Assembly: GCA_012728465.1 (NCBI GenBank)
Contig: JAAYFB010000136.1
Location: 1-6,743 of the forward strand
DNA length: 6,743 bases
Direction of reading: 5' to 3'
Origin: Proteiniphilum sp.
GTDB taxonomy: Bacteria > Bacteroidota > Bacteroidia > Bacteroidales > Dysgonomonadaceae
In this document: one piece after another, positions 1-5,838 of the stretch
Layout of the letters: each line of letters starts with the position of its first letter
Position numbering within the stretch: the first letter of the stretch is position 1
Notes under the pieces: model-generated
Databases searched by the model: none
What the model was told of the DNA's origin: nothing
What the model saw: only the letters and a program-made list of their open reading frames with translations
Program-made: the position numbers and the translations under genes

Positions 1-584
1 GTACTTTGATATTGTTCCGAAAGTGTAACTTCAATATCCAATTTCGCTACTGCGCGATATAGTGGAACAGCATTAAGAATAGGCGTAGTTACAAAATTGT
101 GAGAAAGTTTCTCTCCTGACATAATTAACGGAGTAGATATGTTTTCAGCCCATGGGATGTCTGTGAAAACCGATTTCGATTTTAAATCTGCAATAGTTGC
201 AACAGCATCTAAATCATTTTTTGTGTCTGCAGATACGTTTGCAACTACATACACGTCACTTGTTCCTGCCTCTGCTTGTGTTAGTGCAAGCATTATTTTA
301 TTTTCTGCTTTCACCCAACTTCCACCAGTGAAAGTAGCACCATCAATATAATATTTATGCAGTGTAGTGCCCGATTGGATAAAGAGATACAGATTATCAA
401 TTTGATTTTCCTCTGCTGTTGCATCAAATCCTGCTCTTGTTAGGCTTTCACCCTCGAAGCTTTTTACTGAAAGCTTCAGTTCAATTTGCTTGTCTCCTTT
501 GGGCTCATTGTCTGGAATTTCTTCCGGTGAACATGCCGATAGGATGATGCTAGCAAATAGAAGTATGTATAATAATTTATTCAT
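1..584 (-). CDS. Accessory fimbrillin lipoprotein (FimA/Mfa-like), 3' end beyond window
   Basis: My translation from the ATG at 584-582 gives 194 complete residues and then runs off the window edge, so the C-terminal part is missing. The start is followed by a hydrophobic signal peptide and a lipobox LSAC with Cys18, then an acidic stretch (SPEEIPDNE), as expected for an exported Bacteroidota lipoprotein. A TRA motif at residues 49-51 (Arg50) matches the position where type V pilins are cleaved by Arg-specific proteases. Further on it has VYVVAN, STPLIMSGE and YRAVAKLDI, which are fimbrillin N-terminal domain signatures also present in the gene just upstream (744-1865). Only 13 bp separate it from the broken end of that gene, so it is probably co-transcribed. 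By analogy with Mfa3-5 or FimC-E it would be a tip or accessory subunit. Family assignment is fairly sure; the exact role is inference. Confidence 0.85.
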   Translation of the reverse strand, partial: MNKLLYILLFASIILSACSPEEIPDNEPKGDKQIELKLSVKSFEGESLTRAGFDATAEENQIDNLYLFIQSGTTLHKYYIDGATFTGGSWVKAENKIMLALTQAEAGTSDVYVVANVSADTKNDLDAVATIADLKSKSVFTDIPWAENISTPLIMSGEKLSHNFVTTPILNAVPLYRAVAKLDIEVTLSEQYQS

Positions 585-597
585 AGTTGTCTTGGTT

Positions 598-786
598 TTA
601 TTTGGTGAATGTATTTACTAGAACTCCGTTGTACCATACTTCGAGATAATTACCTGTAGTAGGTTCTGCACTTAGAGTAAATTCTTTAGTTATTCCTGAC
701 GCTGTCTCTTCAAAAGATTTCTCAGTCTCTCCATCACTAAAAGTTAGTCCACTAAGTGTACTAGCTTTATAAGGTGAGGTGGACAA
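598..786 (-). pseudogene. Out-of-frame C-terminal part of the accessory fimbrillin
   Basis: This stretch has no ATG; its only possible start is a TTG at 786-784. It overlaps the end of the 744-1865 gene in another frame. The upstream stop in this frame is TGA at 795-793, so the shift must fall between 795 and 744. From Tyr6 onward it reads as ordinary pilin-like sequence rich in Ser, Thr, Glu and Gly, ending TGNYLEVWYNGVLVNTFTK. That resembles the terminal beta strands needed for donor-strand exchange in type V pilins. It fills the gap up to the next gene exactly (13 bp left), which argues that it is the lost tail of the same gene and not an independent one. An independent 62-residue protein with a TTG start is possible but unlikely: it has no signal peptide. 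Confidence 0.7.
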
Positions 787-1865
787 TCCTCGTCATGGTT
801 GCTCACAGTTACCTTGTTGCCATCCACTTCTACAGTATATCCATAGCCTACAAAGTAGGTTTTGTTCTCGCCTGTCCATGGTTGCACAGCGGTAAATATT
901 GTCAAGCCTTGGAAGTCGCCCAACGCGCTAATAGTTCCGTTGAGGTTGTATTCGTAATTTCTCTTTATGTTGTAAAGGTGATCACTTGGGTCTGTTACTG
1001 ATGATGAAGGATCGCCTGCGTTTACTACCGATGTTACATTTTCATTTACATACACTCGGTATATGCTTGGCAAACCATTATATATTGCTTCAACTTCCAA
1101 TTGCGTAGCATTGGCTTTGTTGTTTGCACTATTTCCCAAATTCTCATACACATATACTGTAAGATAATCATTCAAAGATTCGTCCAGCGTCATTTCAGTA
1201 CTTTGTGAATGGCTCCAATATCCTTGCGTGTATGTAACTGATGAGCCTTCCCAAAGCGTACTCTTTGTGGTATTCTTCAGCAGGCTCACTTTTGTTATCT
1301 TTACTTCAGCATCCGTATCTTTTTTGAATTGGAGATTGATTTTTGCGGCAACTCGTTTTAATGTCACCGGTTTTTGTTGCAATCCTGGTTCAAGTAGTAT
1401 TGATTGGGTTTCGCCAGTCATCACTAGTGGTGAAGATATTAGATTTGATTCAGAAATATCGTCTGCCATTATAGCTTTTAATCCAGTCTCAGTTAGTCCT
1501 GTTGCAGCTAATGATGTTTTCAAATTTGTAGTTTCATTAGCTATCACATATATATTTTTAGTTCCTGGTTCAACTTGTACTCTAAAAGGATTTTTAAACT
1601 CATCTGTGTTTGATGTGAACAGCTGATTCTTTTCAAGTGTACCATTATCAAAAACAATAATCCTTACTTTCCCAACTATGGCATCATCTACAAACAGGTC
1701 TCCACCACGTGTTGTTACCTTATCGCCATCCAACGAGAGCATAATGATAGCCTTCATGTGGTCCTCATCCTCAGGATAATCATCAAAGATAAAGCTGCAG
1801 GATGACAATAGCAGCAATAGCAATGCGGCTAATGGCACTAATATGTTTAATTTCTTTTTATTCAT
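744..1865 (-). CDS. Accessory fimbrillin lipoprotein, C-terminus altered by a frameshift
   Basis: This frame encodes 373 residues from the ATG at 1865. The signal peptide is leucine-rich, with lipobox LSSC and Cys23, followed by acidic residues (DDYPEDEDH). TTRGG at 51-55 (Arg53) is a likely trypsin-like processing site. The fimbrillin pattern follows: IYVIAN, SSPLVMTGE, LKRVAAKINL, and near the end YEYNLNGTI and QPWTGENKTY, which resemble the C-terminal strands of Mfa/Fim pilins. The last ten residues (HLIKLVHLVD) look non-native, because a protein-like 57-residue continuation lies in the -1 frame down to 598. Removing one copy of a tandem CACCT joins the two into 420 residues. The gene lies 16 bp after the Mfa2-type gene and 13 bp, counted from the end of the tail, before the next fimbrillin. 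As written the product is truncated; it may be a phase-off allele, a recent mutation or a sequencing error. Confidence 0.85.
   Translation of the reverse strand: MNKKKLNILVPLAALLLLLLSSCSFIFDDYPEDEDHMKAIIMLSLDGDKVTTRGGDLFVDDAIVGKVRIIVFDNGTLEKNQLFTSNTDEFKNPFRVQVEPGTKNIYVIANETTNLKTSLAATGLTETGLKAIMADDISESNLISSPLVMTGETQSILLEPGLQQKPVTLKRVAAKINLQFKKDTDAEVKITKVSLLKNTTKSTLWEGSSVTYTQGYWSHSQSTEMTLDESLNDYLTVYVYENLGNSANNKANATQLEVEAIYNGLPSIYRVYVNENVTSVVNAGDPSSSVTDPSDHLYNIKRNYEYNLNGTISALGDFQGLTIFTAVQPWTGENKTYFVGYGYTVEVDGNKVTVSNHDEDCPPHLIKLVHLVD
772..781 (-). repeat. Tandem 5-bp duplication (CACCT)x2 at the frameshift
   Basis: On the coding strand two adjacent CACCT units follow TGTC and precede TATAAAG. 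With two units the frame reads Cys-Pro-Pro-His-Leu and stops at 746-744. With one unit it reads Cys-Pro-Pro-Tyr-Lys-Ala-Ser-Thr and continues to the stop at 598-600. A five-base unit necessarily changes the frame at each gain or loss of a single copy. The repeat itself is seen directly; its cause (slippage, phase variation or assembly error) is not decided by this sequence. Confidence 0.85.
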
Positions 1866-1881
1866 AATTGCTGTCGTTTTA

Positions 1882-2787
1882 TTATCCTATTACTACAAAT
1901 TGGTGAACCACATCCCAAGGTGAGATTGCAACGTATATGCCTACCTCGGCTCTAAAGTCGATATAGATATTGAGTAGCCTGCCCACTTCGGGTACAAATT
2001 TCACTCCGTCCGTTCCTTCTGTGGCAGTGTATATCACCTCACCATTATAGAGTATCTCCAGCGTGTAGGTTTTGCCTCCAGTTGTTGGGAAAGTGCGAAA
2101 TGGTGCCGCTCCCAAGTTTCCGTTTATATCCATTACTGCGTTGGGGTTATATCCCACCATGGGACCCGTTAGTTCGCCTTTGCCATCAATGGTGTTGTGC
2201 GATTCGGTTAGCCTATATGTATATTCCCCATCTTTGTTACCATTCCATTTTTTCAGTCCGTTGGCTGTAATCACCACTTGCGATGTTTTGCGATGTATCA
2301 CCACTGTTTGATCGCCTGCCGCTTCAATGCCGCCATACTCTACTGGCACATTCAGAGTTCCATAAAATAGATCGGAGGGCGAGCCCGCAATGCCAGCGCC
2401 TATGTCCTTAAGCGTTACATCAAGATCAGACTTGTCGAAGTTCACATCATCATTCACATTGCCCCAAGCCACAAAGTGCAAAGCCTCGAAGCCAGGGTAG
2501 GGAAGCTCAATAGGCACAGCCTTGCGGTTTTTTATAAAATCCGCATCCAGTTCTATTGATTGAATCAGCTCCCCCTTCTCGTTATACACAAAAAGGAAGA
2601 CCTGTTTCACCTCGCCACTTTCAGTGATGTCTTGCAAGTCGATATCAACCGCCTTCACAAACAGTCTGAATGGGCGTGGGCAGTCGGTGTTATCTTCGCG
2701 GATGCAACCACTAAGGAGCCCCGAAAGCAACAGCAGTGCTGCCAATATAAAACTCTGTTTGTTGGTGTTGCTCTTCTTCATATTCAT
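1882..2787 (-). CDS. FimB/Mfa2-family fimbrial anchor lipoprotein
   Basis: The 301-residue product opens with a hydrophobic signal peptide and lipobox LSGC (Cys28). The next residues, CIREDNTDCP, give the Cys...DCP spacing that is a hallmark of Mfa2/FimB proteins. In P. gingivalis such proteins stay lipid-anchored in the outer membrane, cap the base of the fibre and limit its length. Later segments also fit the family: VKQVFLFVYNEKGELI at 60-75, LHFVAWGN, SDLFYGTL, the region around VVIHRKTSQVVITANGL, and the final LLNIYIDFRAEVGIYVAISPW. There is no TR[AG] processing site after the lipobox, as expected for an anchor that is not matured by Arg cleavage. Translation could begin at Met1 (2787) or Met3 (2781); the N-terminus differs only by MN. 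The gene follows the major pilin after a 215-bp structured gap and sits 16 bp before an accessory fimbrillin, the usual shaft-anchor-accessory order. Recognition is at family level, so no symbol is assigned. Confidence 0.9.
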   Translation of the reverse strand: MNMKKSNTNKQSFILAALLLLSGLLSGCIREDNTDCPRPFRLFVKAVDIDLQDITESGEVKQVFLFVYNEKGELIQSIELDADFIKNRKAVPIELPYPGFEALHFVAWGNVNDDVNFDKSDLDVTLKDIGAGIAGSPSDLFYGTLNVPVEYGGIEAAGDQTVVIHRKTSQVVITANGLKKWNGNKDGEYTYRLTESHNTIDGKGELTGPMVGYNPNAVMDINGNLGAAPFRTFPTTGGKTYTLEILYNGEVIYTATEGTDGVKFVPEVGRLLNIYIDFRAEVGIYVAISPWDVVHQFVVIG

Positions 2788-2792
2788 TTAAT

Positions 2793-2892
2793 TTAGCTGT
2801 TAGCTATTAGTTGTTGGCTGTTGGCTTATAGCTTTTGGCTTCCCCGCTAAGGCGGGATCTGCGATTAGCTTTTGGCTTATAGCTGATAGTTG
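2793..2892. repeat. Degenerate heptamer array (TTRGCTN) split by a GC-rich palindrome
   Basis: On the plus strand seven adjacent 7-mers run from 2793 to 2841: TTAGCTG, TTAGCTA, TTAGTTG, TTGGCTG, TTGGCTT, ATAGCTT, TTGGCTT. A 23-bp GC-rich insert follows (2842-2864), with stem CCCGC at 2843-2847 and GCGGG at 2852-2856. Then four more 7-mers run from 2865 to 2892: TTAGCTT, TTGGCTT, ATAGCTG, ATAGTTG. The array lies directly before the Mfa2-type gene, so it is transcribed in its leader if the operon reads through. Degenerate AGCTATTAGC-type arrays are known by eye from Bacteroidota intergenic DNA; their function is not known to me. Confidence 0.75.
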
Positions 2893-2904
2893 TTATTATA
2901 TGGT

Positions 2905-2933
2905 CCACGGAGGGGTATCACTCCCCGCCGTGG
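2905..2933 (-). promoter_or_regulatory. Strong hairpin between major pilin and anchor genes
   Basis: CCACGG (2905-2910) pairs with CCGTGG (2928-2933) and GGGG (2912-2915) pairs with CCCC (2923-2926), with one mismatch between the two stems and a 7-base loop. On the minus-strand transcript no U tract follows, so this is not a textbook intrinsic terminator. It could slow transcription, block 3' decay of the pilin message, or be a REP-type palindrome. Confidence 0.6.
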
Positions 2934-2939
2934 TGGGTT

Positions 2940-2985
2940 AAGGTTTGGGATTAAACCTTTAGTTTATGACAAGACTGGGCTTGTC
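2940..2985 (-). promoter_or_regulatory. Two hairpins just after the major pilin stop codon
   Basis: The first hairpin on the message is GACAAG (2968-2973) with CTTGTC (2980-2985), a 6-bp stem and 6-base loop beginning 17 nt after the stop codon. The second is AAGGTTT (2940-2946) with AAACCTT (2953-2959), a 7-bp stem and 6-base loop. Together with the stronger hairpin at 2905-2933 they form three consecutive stems in the gap. A 3'-stabilising or attenuating role for the pilin message is inference. Confidence 0.5.
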
Positions 2986-3002
2986 GGATAATGTTTGGAA
3001 GA

Positions 3003-4193
3003 TTAGTTCCAAGTAACATTTTGGTCCACTACTTTCCAATCTTCAACAGCAACTTGTACGTCTAACCAAGCATTTTCTACCTCATCAATATTTGGATTGC
3101 CTAATCCTTTAATTGTTAAAGTAATATTGTATTGAGTATTGCGATACACGTTGCTATTACCAATATTTCCATTTTCAGTTAAGCCATCTTTGTTAACCCA
3201 AACAGGATAATAAGTAAAGCCATCTGCGTCTGTAAACAAGCCATTTAAATTAGTAACAGCAGTGTTTCCTTTGTAAACTTTAGCACGAAGAACAATAAAC
3301 ATTTTATCTGAGCCATTGCTTTCATTTACATAATAATAGGGTGCTGCTGTATTAACTACTGGTAAAGCACCTGTCACTTGATTAAATAAAACAGTATTAG
3401 CTGTTGCTAAAGGATCATTAGCTCCTACGTAAGTATTATTAGGTGAATCCCATTTAGCACCAAATTGATAAGCAGTGTTAGTTGCCAGGTTCGTACCAAA
3501 TAATTTTGTTTGTTTAGGAACATTGAACATAGCTACCTCAACATCTTTTAAAGCATCAAATGCAACTTTTTGGTTTTCTGGAACATTAGTATAGTCTAAT
3601 ACAGCACTTACAATTGCTACACGAGCATTTACACGTGTGATAGGAAGAGGTTTTTTGCTATCATTTAAATGATTTTTGTCTACTCCAGTTTTTGCATCAA
3701 CTTCATTATCAGTATATCCATAATAGTTGTTTCCTTTGTTTAAAGTCACATCAAAGGGTTCTGCAGTCATGATTAATCCTCCAGTACTAATGTTTGCAGG
3801 AGGTAAATCTTGAAGTAAGCCTTTGAGTGTATTCAAGGAGGTTTGCGATCCAATAGTTGTATTTGCTGCCACTACTATTGTTCTGGTACCTACGTGAGCA
3901 GGAATTCCTGCAACTTCATACCCACTTGCACTTTTGTAAGCATCCAATACATCACCTAAAAACACCCACACTTCCAAAGAATGTACTGTGCTTTCTGCAG
4001 TTAATCCAGGACTTGTTGTTGCATTAGCTGAACTTAAGTCTCCAATTGCTCTAGTACCTGATCCATTGCTTGTAGGCATAACTTTGATTGAAATAGTAGC
4101 TTCAGCACCATTCACTTGAGGCACCTCTTCATTGTTACAAGCCACCATGCCTATGGCAACCATTGCGGCTAAAAATAGATTTCTTAGTTTCAT
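3003..4193 (-). CDS. Major fimbrial subunit, Mfa1-family fimbrillin
   Basis: The 396-residue product is a type V pilin precursor. Residues 1-19 are a signal peptide ending MVAC, a slightly unusual lipobox with Met at -3 of Cys19, followed by NNEE. SGTRA at 45-49 places Arg48 where P. gingivalis Mfa1 is cut by Rgp gingipain to release the mature subunit. The N-terminal domain then shows TIVVAANTT, GGLIMTAEPF and ITRVNARVAI. The C-terminal domain ends with NVYRNTQYNITLTIKGLG and VAVEDWKVVDQNVTWN, the classic fimbrillin C-terminus whose last strands take part in donor-strand polymerisation. It would form the fibre shaft on the cell surface. Base composition looks more AT-rich than in the neighbouring OmpA-like and Mfa2-type genes. 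Hairpins follow its stop codon, which could favour high yield of this subunit over downstream ones (inference). No -7 box was seen in the 154 bp before it. Confidence 0.92.
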   Translation of the reverse strand: MKLRNLFLAAMVAIGMVACNNEEVPQVNGAEATISIKVMPTSNGSGTRAIGDLSSANATTSPGLTAESTVHSLEVWVFLGDVLDAYKSASGYEVAGIPAHVGTRTIVVAANTTIGSQTSLNTLKGLLQDLPPANISTGGLIMTAEPFDVTLNKGNNYYGYTDNEVDAKTGVDKNHLNDSKKPLPITRVNARVAIVSAVLDYTNVPENQKVAFDALKDVEVAMFNVPKQTKLFGTNLATNTAYQFGAKWDSPNNTYVGANDPLATANTVLFNQVTGALPVVNTAAPYYYVNESNGSDKMFIVLRAKVYKGNTAVTNLNGLFTDADGFTYYPVWVNKDGLTENGNIGNSNVYRNTQYNITLTIKGLGNPNIDEVENAWLDVQVAVEDWKVVDQNVTWN

Positions 4194-4233
4194 AATTTGA
4201 AAAATTTTAAAAAAATGGTTTGTTTATAAAAAT

Positions 4234-4349
4234 GTTTAATTGTTTAATCGCTTAATTGTTTAATCTGAGATTCTTCCTCGCCTTTGGCGAGACAGGCTCT
4301 TTGTTCAGAATGACAGGGGTTAATCGTTTAATCAGTTAACCAGTTACTC
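4234..4349. repeat. Degenerate octamer array (GTTTAATC type) split by a palindromic element
   Basis: Four adjacent 8-mers, GTTTAATT, GTTTAATC, GCTTAATT and GTTTAATC, fill 4234-4265. After an interruption of about 53 bp the pattern resumes as GTTAATC (4319-4325), GTTTAATC (4326-4333), AGTTAACC (4334-4341) and AGTTACTC (4342-4349), reaching the stop codon of the OmpA-like gene. The array lies between that gene and the major pilin gene. The tandem units are seen directly; a role is unknown. Confidence 0.7.
4266..4318. repeat. REP-like palindromic element
   Basis: The segment contains a 6-bp inverted repeat with a 3-base loop (CTCGCC at 4277-4282, TTT, GGCGAG at 4286-4291), enclosed by ATTCT (4270-4274) and AGAAT (4307-4311). 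The ends GAGATTCTTC and CAGAATGACAGG resemble a dispersed intergenic sequence type I recall from many Bacteroidota and other bacterial genomes. It is GC-rich compared with the flanking octamers. Membership of a genomic repeat family is recollection and needs a genome-wide search. Confidence 0.55.
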
Positions 4350-5811
4350 ACATAGATTCCATCATCTTCACTATTTCCTTAGCATTTTCGGCAGCGGTGT
4401 TGTCGCCTTGGGCTCCAGCACGCTCAAAAAGCTTCAGTGCTTCATCATATTCTCCTTTCATTGCCAGGGCAACGGCCAGATTGTTCCAGGCTTTAGGATT
4501 ATCGCTTAGTCTGCTTAGTCGCTTGTAAGCACCTTCCACATCTCCATTTTCTATTGCCACAGCTGCCGCATTAATGTTCGATACAGGATCGTCGGGATAC
4601 AAGCGGGCTGCCACATCAAACACTTCCTTATAGTTGTCGCTCTCCTTATCGTAGGTTTGCGCCACAAGGAACATCTCGTTTAAGCTCAACAGATTTGGTC
4701 GTGTTTTCACCAATTGTTTTGCCTCTTCCACATCAAATGCGCGAGCTATAAAGCCCACTGTATAATCGTTTCGGCGCAATGGTGGGTAGTACTCATTTAG
4801 TAGAGTATTATATGTTTGTCTATTATCTAATGCTATGATTTTGGCATCACGGGCATCGTGATTAGGTTCTGTTTCAATAATCCTAAGTATATCATCACGC
4901 TTGTCGAGCTGCGATGCCTGCACCGCTTTGCTAAGGCCGTCCCAATCTTCGCCATGCCACTTCACGGCAAATTGATTATCGTTTAGTCCATACTTTTTCA
5001 CCAAGTAGCTCGAAAATGCATGAGCCCTATTTTCTGATAGTTTCATATTGCTGCTGTAGCTTCCCTCGGGCGATGCATATCCGTTTATTTCTACATTAGT
5101 AAATGTGAGGTCTTTGTCGCCCTGCACTTCTCGTATCACCTTGTCCACCTTCTCAAGCTCTGCAGCATTGTTTTCAAAGTTTGGCAACAGTTCGTATCTG
5201 CCCACACGGTAAGTAAAGTTGGCTGTATAGGTTTCGCTTCTTTGTTTCACTGCCTCAGCCTCGGGCGTAATAAATGATACAGCATACACAGGCTTGTATG
5301 GTTCGGCAAAGATGCGTCCTACAAGGTTAGTTGCGTCGCTACCCAAATCGCAATCGGCACAGCCCATTACTTCTGTTTCTAACCACAGGCGGGCATTTTT
5401 ATGCCACTCGCTTTGAGGAAATGTTTCGCTATAAGCGATAGACTGCTGGGTGTTGTTTTTGCGAACAGGCATATATTGCTCAATTGAATTGAATTTTGGT
5501 TTACCTTTCCATTCGAAAGGACGGTTGAGCATAATGTCACGACGACTTCCCTTAATAACCATAGGACGCAAATGTGTGCTTTGGCTGCCATCGTTGGCAC
5601 TAATTACTGGGGTTATCACCAGCAAGTGATTTTTATCGATGTGCAAATCGTCTAACATTACGTTCATAGTCAAGGTCACGGCGCCATCCTCTTTGGTAAT
5701 GGTGGTGCCGGTAGCTTTCACTTGGTCATGATATTCGCTTTGTGCCTGTGCGACACTTGTAGCCAACACCATCATAACCGACAAAATGATATATATAGAT
5801 ATTTTTTTCAT
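4348..5811 (-). CDS. DUF3868-type protein with OmpA-like domain and TPR-like C-terminus
   Basis: The 487-residue product starts with a signal peptide (cleavage probably after AQA at 21-23) and has no lipobox. Residues about 24-175 resemble the DUF3868 N-terminal domain found in Bacteroidales fimbrial loci and include a CxxC pair (C151, C154). Residues about 195-290 form an OmpA-like fold: INGYASPEGSYSSN at 242-254 followed by KLSENRA at 257-263. The usual GxTD Asp is replaced by Ser247, while the conserved Arg262 is kept. Residues about 395-466 look like TPR helices, clearest in AWNNLAVALAMKGEYDEALKLFERA. The likely site is the periplasm or outer-membrane periphery, with a possible role in fibre assembly or cell-wall contact; this is inference. 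It is 27 bp downstream of the DUF3575-type gene, so the two are probably translated from one message. Domain names come from family knowledge, not a search. Confidence 0.85.
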   Translation of the reverse strand: MKKISIYIILSVMMVLATSVAQAQSEYHDQVKATGTTITKEDGAVTLTMNVMLDDLHIDKNHLLVITPVISANDGSQSTHLRPMVIKGSRRDIMLNRPFEWKGKPKFNSIEQYMPVRKNNTQQSIAYSETFPQSEWHKNARLWLETEVMGCADCDLGSDATNLVGRIFAEPYKPVYAVSFITPEAEAVKQRSETYTANFTYRVGRYELLPNFENNAAELEKVDKVIREVQGDKDLTFTNVEINGYASPEGSYSSNMKLSENRAHAFSSYLVKKYGLNDNQFAVKWHGEDWDGLSKAVQASQLDKRDDILRIIETEPNHDARDAKIIALDNRQTYNTLLNEYYPPLRRNDYTVGFIARAFDVEEAKQLVKTRPNLLSLNEMFLVAQTYDKESDNYKEVFDVAARLYPDDPVSNINAAAVAIENGDVEGAYKRLSRLSDNPKAWNNLAVALAMKGEYDEALKLFERAGAQGDNTAAENAKEIVKMMESM

Positions 5812-5838
5812 AGAGTTATAAGTTTTTTGTCGTTTTGG

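Noticed and set aside
139..351. 70-codon open frame on the plus strand
   Set aside because: Antisense to the partial fimbrillin gene at 1-584, which has a signal peptide, lipobox and pilin motifs; this frame has none.
744..795. Programmed ribosomal frameshift as the explanation for the split gene
   Set aside because: No X_XXY_YYZ-type slippery heptamer is present in the interval, and the tandem CACCT duplication explains the frame change more simply.
1228..1626. 132-codon open frame on the plus strand
   Set aside because: It lies wholly inside the accessory fimbrillin gene on the other strand, whose protein has clear family motifs; the plus-strand translation shows no recognisable domain.
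2793..2892. CRISPR array
   Set aside because: Units are 7 bp with no spacers; the pattern is a simple degenerate tandem repeat.
2905..2933. Intrinsic terminator after the major pilin gene
   Set aside because: The transcript lacks a U tract after the stem, and three more fimbrial genes follow with no -7 box in the gap.
5379..5600. 73-codon open frame on the minus strand inside the OmpA-like gene
   Set aside because: Same-strand shadow in another frame of a gene with well-supported domains.
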